Source: an uncultured Gammaproteobacteria bacterium (GTDB lineage Bacteria; Pseudomonadota; Gammaproteobacteria; HK1). From it: a stretch of DNA of 64,000 bases. The translations under genes were made by a program, and so were the position numbers. The first letter of the stretch is position 1. Every line of letters starts with the position of its first letter. Below are positions 50,364 to 57,685 of the stretch, one piece after another. Under the pieces are notes generated by a model that searched no databases, was not told the DNA's origin, and was given only the letters and a program-made list of their open reading frames with translations. The DNA lies in assembly GCA_958295465.1 (NCBI GenBank), contig OY282353.1:1975001-2039000 (forward strand), given 5' to 3'.

Positions 50364-51038
50364 ATGATCGAAGTCTCCAACGTCAGCCACCGCTACGGCG
50401 CCCACGAGGTGCTGAAAGCCGTCAACCTGCGCATCGGCGAGCGCCGGGTCGGGATCATCGGAGCCAACGGTTCGGGCAAGAGCACCTTCGCGCGCCTCCT
50501 GAACGGATTGCTGATTCCCGACGAAGGATCGGTGACGGTGGACGGCATCGACACGCGGGAAGACGTGAAGGCGGTACGCCGCCGTGTGGGGTTCGTGTTC
50601 CAGAACCCCGACAACCAGATCGTCTTCCCGATCGTGGAAGAGGACGTGGCGTTCGGCCTCAGGAACCTGAAGCTGCCGAAGGACGAGGTCGCGCGCAGGG
50701 TGGACGCGGTCCTGGAGCGATACCGGCTCGAACGCCTGCGCGACCACGCCACACACCTGCTGTCCGGCGGCGAGAAGCAGATGCTGGCGATCTCCGCGGT
50801 GCTGGTGATGGAGCCCCGCTACGTCGTGCTCGACGAGCCGATGACCCTGCTGGATCTGCGCAACAAAAAGCTCGTCCTGGAGATCATCCGCGGGATCGAG
50901 CAGCCCGTGGTGCTGGTGACCCACGACCTCGACCACCTCCGCGACTTCGACCGGATCGTCGTGTTCGACGAGGGCGGGGTGATGGCCGACGGCCCCCCGG
51001 AAACGGCGATCCGCGAATACGTGCGGGCGATGGCGTGA
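50364..51038 (+). CDS. bioM: Energy-coupling factor ATPase for biotin uptake
   Basis: ATPase of an ECF transporter, 224 residues. Start at 50364 (MIEVSNVSHRYGAHEVLKAV); a GTG six codons upstream is an alternative. Motifs: Walker A GANGSGKSTFARL, Q-loop FQNPDNQIVFPIVEEDVAFG (characteristic ECF pattern), signature HLLSGGEKQMLAIS, Walker B YVVLDEPMTLLDL, H-loop LVTHDLDHL. Its stop overlaps the next start (GTGATG). With bioN and bioY it forms a biotin importer. Confidence 0.92.
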   Translation: MIEVSNVSHRYGAHEVLKAVNLRIGERRVGIIGANGSGKSTFARLLNGLLIPDEGSVTVDGIDTREDVKAVRRRVGFVFQNPDNQIVFPIVEEDVAFGLRNLKLPKDEVARRVDAVLERYRLERLRDHATHLLSGGEKQMLAISAVLVMEPRYVVLDEPMTLLDLRNKKLVLEIIRGIEQPVVLVTHDLDHLRDFDRIVVFDEGGVMADGPPETAIREYVRAMA

Positions 51039-51667
51039 TGCTGTCCCTCTACGTGCCCGGCGACTCCATCGTCCACCGGCTGCCGGCCGGGCCGAAGCTC
51101 CTGGCGCTCTTCGCCGCGAGCACGGCGCTCTTCGCGGTCTCCGGCATTCCGATCCATGCGGCGGAGCTGCTGGCCGTCGCCGGCCTGTTCCGCGCCGCCC
51201 GCCTGCCCTGGCGGGACACCCTCCACCAGCTTCGTCCGGCACTGATCTTCCTCGTGCCGATCTTCCTCTTTCACGCCTTCGTCACCGACTGGCGGCTGGG
51301 CATCGAGACCGTGCTCAGGATCCTGGTGCTTCTCCTGCTCGCCGTGCTGGTGACGCTCACCACGAAGCTCTCGGACATGATCGACGTGCTGGAGCGCGCG
51401 CTCCGGCCGTTGCGCCACGTCGGCGTCAACCCGTCGAAGGCCGGCATGATGCTCTCCATGGTCATCCGCTTCATTCCGCTGATGACGCGCGAGGCCCGGG
51501 AGATCCTGGAAGCGCAGCGCGCGAGGGGTCTCGACCGCAGCGCGCTCGCCCTGCTGGTGCCGCTGCTGATCAAGACCCTCAAGATGGCCGGCGACCTCTC
51601 GGACGCGATCGAGGCGCGGGGCTACGACCCGGAGACCGTGGCTCCCGTGTGGCGGAGGTGGGGATGA
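51038..51667 (+). CDS. bioN: ECF transporter transmembrane protein for biotin uptake
   Basis: Membrane coupling subunit (EcfT/BioN), 209 residues from the ATG overlapping the bioM stop. About five helices at the N-terminal side (LLALFAASTALFAVSGIPIH, ALIFLVPIFLFHAFVTDW, ILVLLLLAVLVTLTTKLSDM). The coupling helices carry the Ala-Arg-Gly type signatures of the family (EAQRARGLDRS and DAIEARGYDPETV). It links BioY to the ATPase. Confidence 0.9.
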   Translation: MLSLYVPGDSIVHRLPAGPKLLALFAASTALFAVSGIPIHAAELLAVAGLFRAARLPWRDTLHQLRPALIFLVPIFLFHAFVTDWRLGIETVLRILVLLLLAVLVTLTTKLSDMIDVLERALRPLRHVGVNPSKAGMMLSMVIRFIPLMTREAREILEAQRARGLDRSALALLVPLLIKTLKMAGDLSDAIEARGYDPETVAPVWRRWG

Positions 51668-51805
51668 CCGCCCGGGCAACGATGCTACGCCGACGCCGTG
51701 GCTTCGCCCGGACCATGACCGGACCATGAGAAGAGGCAACCGGTTCCCCCGGCGATACGCCGGATACCGCTCGATACCGGGCCACTCCACGCCCAGGGAG
51801 GCATC

Positions 51806-52348
51806 ATGACCACACGAGACATGACCTTCGTCGCGCTGTTCGCGGCGCTGACCGCGGCCTGCGCGGTGTTCCCCCCGTTTCAGCCACCGTTCGTCCCCGC
51901 GCCGATCGTCGTGCAGAACATCGGCGTCATGCTGGCCGGCTCGATCCTGGGCGCTCGGCGGGGCAGCCTGGCGATGGCGCTTTTCGTCGTGCTGGTGGCG
52001 GTGGGAATGCCTCTCCTCACCGGCTGGCGGGGTGGTTTCGGCGTGATCCTGGGACCCACGGGCGGCTTCATCCTGTCGTGGGTGCCGGCCGCGTTCGTGG
52101 TGGGATGGCTGGTCGAGAGGGGCTGGAGCCGCCTCGGATTCTGGAACCTCCTCGTGTTCAACGTAATCGGCGGGATCAGCGTGGTCTACCTGATCGGCAT
52201 TCCCTGGCTCGCCGCCGTCGCCAACATGGAACTCGGCAAGGCGGTCAAGGTTTCCACCATATTCATTCCCGGTGATCTGGCCAAGGCGGCGATCGCGTCG
52301 TTCGCGGCGCTGATCGTCAAGCGGTCCTATCCGCTCATCCGCGCGTAG
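51806..52348 (+). CDS. bioY: Biotin-specific S-component BioY
   Basis: Substrate-binding membrane protein of the biotin ECF transporter, 180 residues and six helices. The start follows GGGAGG. Family features: PPFQPPFVPAPIVVQNIGVM LAGSILGARRGSLAM, GPTGGFILSWVPAAFVVGWL, and VSTIFIPGDLAKAAIASFAA. Biotin supply would serve carboxylases; the window contains no biotin synthesis gene. 138 bases separate it from bioN, so a separate promoter is possible. Confidence 0.93.
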   Translation: MTTRDMTFVALFAALTAACAVFPPFQPPFVPAPIVVQNIGVMLAGSILGARRGSLAMALFVVLVAVGMPLLTGWRGGFGVILGPTGGFILSWVPAAFVVGWLVERGWSRLGFWNLLVFNVIGGISVVYLIGIPWLAAVANMELGKAVKVSTIFIPGDLAKAAIASFAALIVKRSYPLIRA

Positions 52349-52358
52349 GACCGCTCCC

Positions 52359-52391
52359 GGCCGGGCGCACCGGAAACGGCCGCGCCCGGCC
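52359..52391. terminator. Convergent terminator-like hairpin
   Basis: A 10-bp stem GGCCGGGCGC / GCGCCCGGCC with a 13-base loop, 11 bases after the bioY stop and before the aldolase gene on the other strand. On the plus strand it is followed by TCCCCCCTC instead of a T-run. It probably separates the two convergent transcripts. Confidence 0.5.
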
Positions 52392-52519
52392 TCCCCCCTC
52401 GGACCCGCGCCACGGCGCCATCCACGGCCCATGCGTGGAGGGAAGGATCGGGAGGCGGCTCGTCCGGTCCGCGCCCCGAGCGGAACCGGCGGACCGCGAC
52501 CCGACGCCGCGCCGCCGGG

Positions 52520-53275
52520 TCAGGTCCTGAAGGAAGAATCGCCGCGTTTCAGGGAACGCACCACCGCCGTCCACTCCAGCGCGCCGCCGTTGCCGCCCGC
52601 ACCGCCTACCGCCGCGAGCTTGGCGACCGCCTCGGGCTTGGGCAGGATGGTCTCCGCCCGGGAGCAGAGCACGTCGACCTGCACCTTGCACGCGTTCTCC
52701 AGGTTGTAGAGCAGGGTGAACGCCTCGCCGACGGTCGCCCCGCAGGTGAGCAACCCGTGGTTGTGAAGGATGACGGCGTCGTTGCTCCCGAGATCCGCGG
52801 CAAGCCTCTCGCACTCCTCCGATCCCACCGTCTGATGGTCGTACTCGTGGTACGAGAGCCGGCCGTCGAACATCATCGCCTGCTGGGTGAGCGGCAGCAG
52901 TCCGCCCTTCATGCACGAGACCGCCATCCCCGCCCGGGTATGCGAGTGCAGCACCCAGTGGACGTCGGGGCGATGCATGAGCACGACGCTGTGGATCGCG
53001 TGACCGGCATCGTTGTAGGGGTAGTCGCCGCGCACCACGTTGCCTTCGAAGTCGACCACGATCAGGTTCGACGCGGTGATCTCCTCGAAGAGCAGGCCGT
53101 AGGGGTTGATGAGGTAGCAGCCCTCGTCGGTGGGATGGCGGGCCGAGATGTGGGTGTAGATGAGGTCCGTCCATCCGAACTTGACGAACGCGCGGTAACA
53201 GGCTGCGAGATCGCAGCGCACGTTCCATTCCTCTTCGGAGAACGCCGCGGGGCGGATCGGTTGTATGGATGCCAT
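52520..53275 (-). CDS. Class II aldolase/adducin-family protein
   Basis: A 251-residue cytoplasmic metal enzyme related to fuculose-phosphate aldolases. Metal-binding His pairs are visible in WVLHSHTRAGMAVSC and ILHNHGLLTCGATVGEA, and substrate-facing residues in FGWTDLIYTHISARHP. Such stand-alone members act on various sugar phosphates or 3-hydroxy acids; substrate unknown. It lies with DUF6494, SDR and Rieske genes on the same strand, which may form a catabolic group. Confidence 0.87.
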   Translation of the reverse strand: MASIQPIRPAAFSEEEWNVRCDLAACYRAFVKFGWTDLIYTHISARHPTDEGCYLINPYGLLFEEITASNLIVVDFEGNVVRGDYPYNDAGHAIHSVVLMHRPDVHWVLHSHTRAGMAVSCMKGGLLPLTQQAMMFDGRLSYHEYDHQTVGSEECERLAADLGSNDAVILHNHGLLTCGATVGEAFTLLYNLENACKVQVDVLCSRAETILPKPEAVAKLAAVGGAGGNGGALEWTAVVRSLKRGDSSFRT

Positions 53276-53348
53276 TGCGGGCTCCTGAGACCTTCGACAT
53301 GGCGTTCGAACGGTGCCCGCCCGATCGCCGGAGGCAACGAGGCTGTGG

Positions 53349-53555
53349 TCAGCCGAGGGCGATATGGTCGTCGACGTCGAGCTCGACTCCCAGATCCGGG
53401 AGCTTCAGGGTGACCGTGGCGCGCACCTTCTCGTTCCCGGACAGCTTCCCGGACGCGACCGCATCCCGAACCGCCTTCTCGATCTCGCGTTGCGAGGTGA
53501 CTCCGACCTTCTTCAGGTACTTGCGGACCTGCAGGTTGAACGTGTCTTCGTTCAT
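53349..53555 (-). CDS. DUF6494-like small protein
   Basis: 68 residues (MNEDTFNLQVRKYLKKVGVT) with an amphipathic helical first half and a beta-rich end (VRATVTLKLPDLGVELDVDD). It matches the short DUF6494-type proteins by memory of the motif NLQVRKYLKKVGVTSQREIE. A ribosome site GGAGG precedes the start. Function unknown. It lies 73 bases upstream of the class II aldolase gene. Confidence 0.72.
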   Translation of the reverse strand: MNEDTFNLQVRKYLKKVGVTSQREIEKAVRDAVASGKLSGNEKVRATVTLKLPDLGVELDVDDHIALG

Positions 53556-53713
53556 CGGCCATGCCTCCGTTGAGATTGCGGGACTCGAACTCTCTCGCTC
53601 CCGAACCGGGTTGGGTCATCGGCCAAGCCTGACCCTACCACCACGATACGCTACCGTCGATGCGGCCCGGCGGGTCATCCGGACCCGGGGGCGTGCGCCG
53701 GACGCAAGCTCCC

Positions 53714-54544
53714 TCAGACCCGCATCTGCTGGACCTGCGCCGACAGGCCGCCGTCCAGCACCCACAACTGGCCCGAGGCGTAGCGCGCCTCGTCGCCAGC
53801 CAGCCAGTTGACGAGGTTCGCGACGTCCTCCGGCGTGCCGTAACGGCGCATCGGATGCACGCGACGCGCCTCCTCCCGGAGACGTTCGGCGTCGTCGATG
53901 GCGTCGAAGAAGCTCTTCAGCATCGGCGTATCGATATAGCCGGGGCAGATCGCGTTGACGCGGACGTTCTCCGGCCCGTGGTCGCAGGCCATCGCGCGGG
54001 TCAGCGCGTGCACCGCGCCCTTGGTGGCACAGTAGGCGGCGAGGGCGGGGTCGGCGATGAAGCCGTCGTAGGAGCCGAAGTTGACGATCGAGCCGCCGCC
54101 GGCCTTGCGCATCAGGGGCAGGGCGTGTTTCGAGGTCAGGAAGGTGCCGGTGACGTTGATCGCGAAGATGCGGTTCCACTCGTCGAGCGAGGTCTGCTCG
54201 ACGGTCTTCTCGATCTCGATGCCGGCCGCGTTGACGAGCACGTGCAACCGGCCGTGGTCACGCTCGACGCGGGCCATCAACTCCACCGAGCTTTCCTCGC
54301 TCGTCACGTCGTGACGGTGGAAGGCGACGCCGGGCGCACCGGAGGCGCCCGGCGTGGTGCCGGACGCGACGCCGCCCGCGGGTTGTTCCGCGAATTCCGT
54401 CGCCGGCTCCGCGACGTCGGTCGCGTAGACGGCCGCGCCCTCGGCCGCGAAGCGCGCGCAGATGGCGGTGCCGATGCCGCCGCACCCCCCGGTGACGACC
54501 GCGACCCGGCCGTCGAGGCCGCCCCCGCCGCGTGACGCGCTCAT
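53714..54544 (-). CDS. Short-chain dehydrogenase/reductase
   Basis: A 276-residue NAD(P)-dependent oxidoreductase. Cofactor loop VAVVTGGCGGIGTAICARFA, NAG loop VNAAGIEIEKT, and the catalytic Tyr-Lys in AAYCATKGAVHALTRAM with Ser in IVNFGSYDGF. The C-terminus (YASGQLWVLDGGLSAQ) is normal. A Gly/Thr-rich insertion (ASGTTPGASGAPG) after about residue 50 is unusual. It follows the Rieske gene by 58 bases and its start lies in a 19-bp direct repeat. Confidence 0.9.
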   Translation of the reverse strand: MSASRGGGGLDGRVAVVTGGCGGIGTAICARFAAEGAAVYATDVAEPATEFAEQPAGGVASGTTPGASGAPGVAFHRHDVTSEESSVELMARVERDHGRLHVLVNAAGIEIEKTVEQTSLDEWNRIFAINVTGTFLTSKHALPLMRKAGGGSIVNFGSYDGFIADPALAAYCATKGAVHALTRAMACDHGPENVRVNAICPGYIDTPMLKSFFDAIDDAERLREEARRVHPMRRYGTPEDVANLVNWLAGDEARYASGQLWVLDGGLSAQVQQMRV

Positions 54545-54621
54545 TGCGCGCAGGCCCGGGCGCAAGACGGACGGGGGTCCGGCGCCTGGAGGAGCTCGTG
54601 GTTCATTGCGCGCAGGCCCGG
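54541..54621. repeat. 19-bp direct repeat around the Rieske stop and SDR start
   Basis: TCATTGCGCGCAGGCCCGG occurs at 54541-54559 and 54603-54621. The SDR start codon lies in the first copy and the Rieske stop codon in the second. A tandem duplication of the 3' end of the Rieske gene (the ACAQ ending occurs twice) explains it. Confidence 0.7.
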
Positions 54622-55745
54622 CGGTAGGCTTCGAGCACCAGCCCGTGGAAGTGGTGCACCGCGTGTTCGCTCAGGCCCGACCCCTGCGGGTCGACAAGGT
54701 AGCGGCCACGCTCGAAGGCGGGGGTCCTCATGCCGCGCTGCACGCTTTCGACGAGCCCGATGTCCTCGGGCTGCAACACCTCGTCGATGAACCGGATCGC
54801 CTCCATCTCCCCGGCGGTGGGCGGGGCGCTCTCGAAGAAGAAGTCGAACTCCTCGTACGTCTCCTCGGGGCCGACCGGGATGAACCGCCACACCATGAAG
54901 TTCCCGCGGCCTGGGTAGCGCATGAGGGTGGTGTTCGGCCACAGGTACCAGACCGCGTGGTCGGTCACGCTCGCCCCCGTCACGCCGTAGGCTTGGTTCT
55001 GCTGCCGGCCGGCCCTGGCCATGTGGCTGGACCAGATCCCGTGGGTGGCCACCTTGTAGGTGTCCATCTCCACCAGGGTCACGAAATCCCGGTGCGCGAC
55101 CGGGCAGTGGTAACACTCCAGGAAGTTGTCGACCACCGCCTTCCAGTTGGCGCGCACGGTATAGGTCAGACGGTGGGCGAAGGCGAGCGCGCCGAGGTCC
55201 GGCGCGTATCCGGCCACTTCGCGGGCGAGGTCCCCCGCCTGCCCGGCGAGCGGCGGCGCCTCCGGGTCCAGGTTCACGAACACGAGGTGGCAGAACACTT
55301 CCACCCGCACCTGGGTGAGGGAGACCCCGTCCGGGTCGAAGTTCTCGATCAGCTCGCAACGGCGGGCCTGGCGCAGGCGGCCGTCGAGGCCGTAGGTCCA
55401 GGCGTGGTAAGGGCAGGTGATGGCCCGCGTCGTGCCGCCGCCTTTCAGCAACTCGTGCCCGCGATGCTTGCAGACGTTGTAGAAGGCCCGCAACACACCG
55501 TCCTCGCCGCGGACCGCGACGATGCCCCGGCCCTGCACGCCGGCAACGAGGAAGCTGCCCGTCTCGCGCAGTTTCGCCTCGTGGCAGAGGTACTGCCAGC
55601 TTCGCCGGAAGATCTGCTCGCGTTCGACTTCGAGGTACTTCGGGTCCAGATAACAGTCCGCGGCGATCGAGAACGACCGCGCGGCGGCGGGATCGTAGCC
55701 CTCGCCGGCGTACTCCAGCTCCTGCCGCGTCAGCGGTTCCGTCAT
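54603..55745 (-). CDS. Rieske non-heme iron oxygenase alpha subunit
   Basis: A 380-residue oxygenase with a Rieske [2Fe-2S] domain (CKHRGHELLKGG and CPYHAWTYGLDG, about residues 85-120) and a catalytic SRPBCC domain with the iron ligands in NFLECYHCPVAH (about 205-216) and the Asp in IDEVLQPEDIGLVESVQRGM (about 320-340). This arrangement fits the choline/betaine/carnitine monooxygenase group more than aromatic dioxygenases. The start at 55745 overlaps the AbrB-like gene's stop (ATGA). No reductase gene is in the window. Confidence 0.92.
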   Translation of the reverse strand: MTEPLTRQELEYAGEGYDPAAARSFSIAADCYLDPKYLEVEREQIFRRSWQYLCHEAKLRETGSFLVAGVQGRGIVAVRGEDGVLRAFYNVCKHRGHELLKGGGTTRAITCPYHAWTYGLDGRLRQARRCELIENFDPDGVSLTQVRVEVFCHLVFVNLDPEAPPLAGQAGDLAREVAGYAPDLGALAFAHRLTYTVRANWKAVVDNFLECYHCPVAHRDFVTLVEMDTYKVATHGIWSSHMARAGRQQNQAYGVTGASVTDHAVWYLWPNTTLMRYPGRGNFMVWRFIPVGPEETYEEFDFFFESAPPTAGEMEAIRFIDEVLQPEDIGLVESVQRGMRTPAFERGRYLVDPQGSGLSEHAVHHFHGLVLEAYRRACAQ

Positions 55746-56071
55746 GGCGCCACTCCACAGGCCCCGGGCGTGCGGGGAATGAGCTCGGCGGCGAGGCTGC
55801 ACCCCTGGAACCTCCGGTAGAGGGCAGGTAGCCGACGTTCCACCGCATCGGCCTTCTCGATCACCAATTGTTCGTTGTCGACATGGGCAGCAAGGTTGTC
55901 GCCGGGCTGGAAGTCCAGCGGCTTCCGAATCCGGGCAGGCGCCACCTCCCGTCCCATGCGGACCGAGGCGGATATCGGCATGGATCGGCTGATTCGGCAT
56001 CGCTGCATTTTCTCGCCGATTCGAGCGAAGCATGACACTTGACGAGGTACGATATCAAAGGAATTCCGCAT
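55742..56071 (-). CDS. AbrB/SpoVT-type (MazE-like) DNA-binding protein, possibly decayed
   Basis: About 109 residues from ATG at 56071 behind AGGAGAGG; an ATG at 56008 is an alternative. The looped-hinge helix domain reads VRMGREVAPARIRKPLDFQP then GDNLAAHVDNEQLVIEKADA, followed by ALYRRFQGCSLAAELIPR. In antitoxins of this kind such a tail binds a PIN-type toxin, but no toxin gene is next to it. Its TGA overlaps the Rieske ATG. Several usually conserved Gly/Leu positions differ, so it could be either a coupled regulator or a drifting remnant. Confidence 0.55.
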   Translation of the reverse strand: MRNSFDIVPRQVSCFARIGEKMQRCRISRSMPISASVRMGREVAPARIRKPLDFQPGDNLAAHVDNEQLVIEKADAVERRLPALYRRFQGCSLAAELIPRTPGACGVAP

Positions 56072-56385
56072 TTCCTCTCCTGAGCCGCCCCGGAGTTTCC
56101 CGGGGCAGTCTGCCCTGTCGGTCCCCGACGCCATGGTTTCGCCCGGGCATTCCCTGGTCTACCCTCGTCCGTGCCCTTTTCCGGTCTCCGGCGGGGCAGG
56201 CGGCAAACACATCCATCCTCGTTGGATGCAGTCCGGGCTTGACGCGGAATCGCACACCATCGAGTTATCGAGGCAGTTCGGCGCCGGATCATGATCGCTC
56301 GTACCGGAACACCTCCCCGCGGGCTCGGTACATCCTGCGGCTTTGCGCCCGATGCGGCGTGCGGCGCCGTCACGCTGGTGGCGTG

Positions 56386-57039
56386 GTGACGCAGACGATC
56401 CCCTATCCCCGCAAGGACGTGACCGCCGTCGTGCTCGCGGGCGGCAAGGCCCGACGCATGGGCGGCGAGGACAAGGGCCTCGTCGAAGTCGCGGGCCGGC
56501 CGATGATCGTGCACGCCGTCGCCGCCCTCCGGCCGCAGGCGGCGGAGGTCGTGGTCAACGCCAACCGCAATGCCGTGGAATACCGCGCGATCACCGGATG
56601 CCGCATCATCGCGGACACCGTGGGCGGTTTCGCCGGCCCGCTCGCGGGCATGGCGAGTGCGCTGGAGGCGTCGGCAGGCGGGTTCCTGCTCACCGCGCCC
56701 TGCGACTCACCGCTCGTCGCCCCGGACCTCGGGCCGGGACTGCACGCGGCGCTGGCACGCGACGGCGCCGAAATCGCCGTCGCCCACGACGGAGAGCGCA
56801 TGCAGCCGGTCTTCGCCCTGCTCACGCGCGGCGTGCTGCCAAGCCTGCTCGCCTTCCTCGAGGCGGGTGAGCGCAAGATCGACGCCTGGTACGCGACCCG
56901 GCATACGGTGGTCACGGACTTCTCCGACGCCCCCGACACCTTCCTCAACGTCAACACGCCGCGGGAGCGCGAGCGCCTGGAACGGCGGCTCGCGCCACGC
57001 AACGCCGGCCGGGAGACGGGTCGGAACTCCCGATGCTGA
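56386..57039 (+). CDS. mobA: Molybdenum cofactor guanylyltransferase
   Basis: Cytoplasmic enzyme attaching GMP to molybdopterin to give the MGD cofactor, used by formate dehydrogenase. 217 residues from GTG at 56386 (a GTG one codon upstream is equally possible). The nucleotide loop is AVVLAGGKARRMGGEDKGLV, followed by GGFAGPLAGMASALEAS and FLLTAPCDSPLVAPDLG. Its last 7 bases overlap the mobB start. Confidence 0.93.
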   Translation: MTQTIPYPRKDVTAVVLAGGKARRMGGEDKGLVEVAGRPMIVHAVAALRPQAAEVVVNANRNAVEYRAITGCRIIADTVGGFAGPLAGMASALEASAGGFLLTAPCDSPLVAPDLGPGLHAALARDGAEIAVAHDGERMQPVFALLTRGVLPSLLAFLEAGERKIDAWYATRHTVVTDFSDAPDTFLNVNTPRERERLERRLAPRNAGRETGRNSRC

Positions 57040-57578
57040 CGAACGCGCACCTCCCCATCCTCGGCTTCGCGGCCTGGAGCGGCACCGGCAAGACGACACT
57101 GCTGCGGCTGCTGCTGCCTATCCTCGCCGGGCGCGGACTCCGCGTCGGCATGGTCAAGCACGCCCACCACGACTTCGACGTCGACACCCCCGGCAAGGAC
57201 AGCTACGAGCTGCGCAAGGCGGGGGCGGCGCAGATGCTGATCTCGTCCCGCCGCCGCTGGGCGCTGATGGTGGAGCGGCCCGCCGACCGTGAGCCCCCGC
57301 TCGACGAGGTGTTGCTGGAACTCGACCAGGAACTGCTCGATCTGATCCTCGTCGAAGGATTCAAGCACGAGCGCTTCCCCAAGATCGAGCTCCACCGCCC
57401 GAGCATCGGCCGTCCCCTGCTCTACCCCCGCGACGACACCATCGTCGCGATCGCCACCGACGCGCCGCTCGCCGCGCCGACGCCGCTGCCCATGCTCGAT
57501 CTGAACTCGCCGGACGACATCGCGAGCTACGTCGTCGAGTCGATGATGAGCGGTGCGGACGCGCGCGGCGCGGAGTAG
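57033..57578 (+). CDS. mobB: Molybdopterin-guanine dinucleotide biosynthesis adaptor protein MobB
   Basis: GTP-binding adaptor helping MobA, 181 residues. Walker A at the start (LGFAAWSGTGKTTLLRLLLP), then VKHAHHDFDVDTPGKDSYEL RKAGA, and ILVEGFKHERFPKIELHR, all typical. It overlaps mobA and is followed after about 107 bases by the group II intron. Confidence 0.94.
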   Translation: MLTNAHLPILGFAAWSGTGKTTLLRLLLPILAGRGLRVGMVKHAHHDFDVDTPGKDSYELRKAGAAQMLISSRRRWALMVERPADREPPLDEVLLELDQELLDLILVEGFKHERFPKIELHRPSIGRPLLYPRDDTIVAIATDAPLAAPTPLPMLDLNSPDDIASYVVESMMSGADARGAE

Positions 57579-57685
57579 CGCCGGCGCGGTGTATGCTGAC
57601 AGCGGCTCATGGCCCAAGGCAGCGTGAAGTGGGGAACCAACGGGGGCGGAGGACACTTGTCGGACTGTCCAATAATCGGGGTCCA

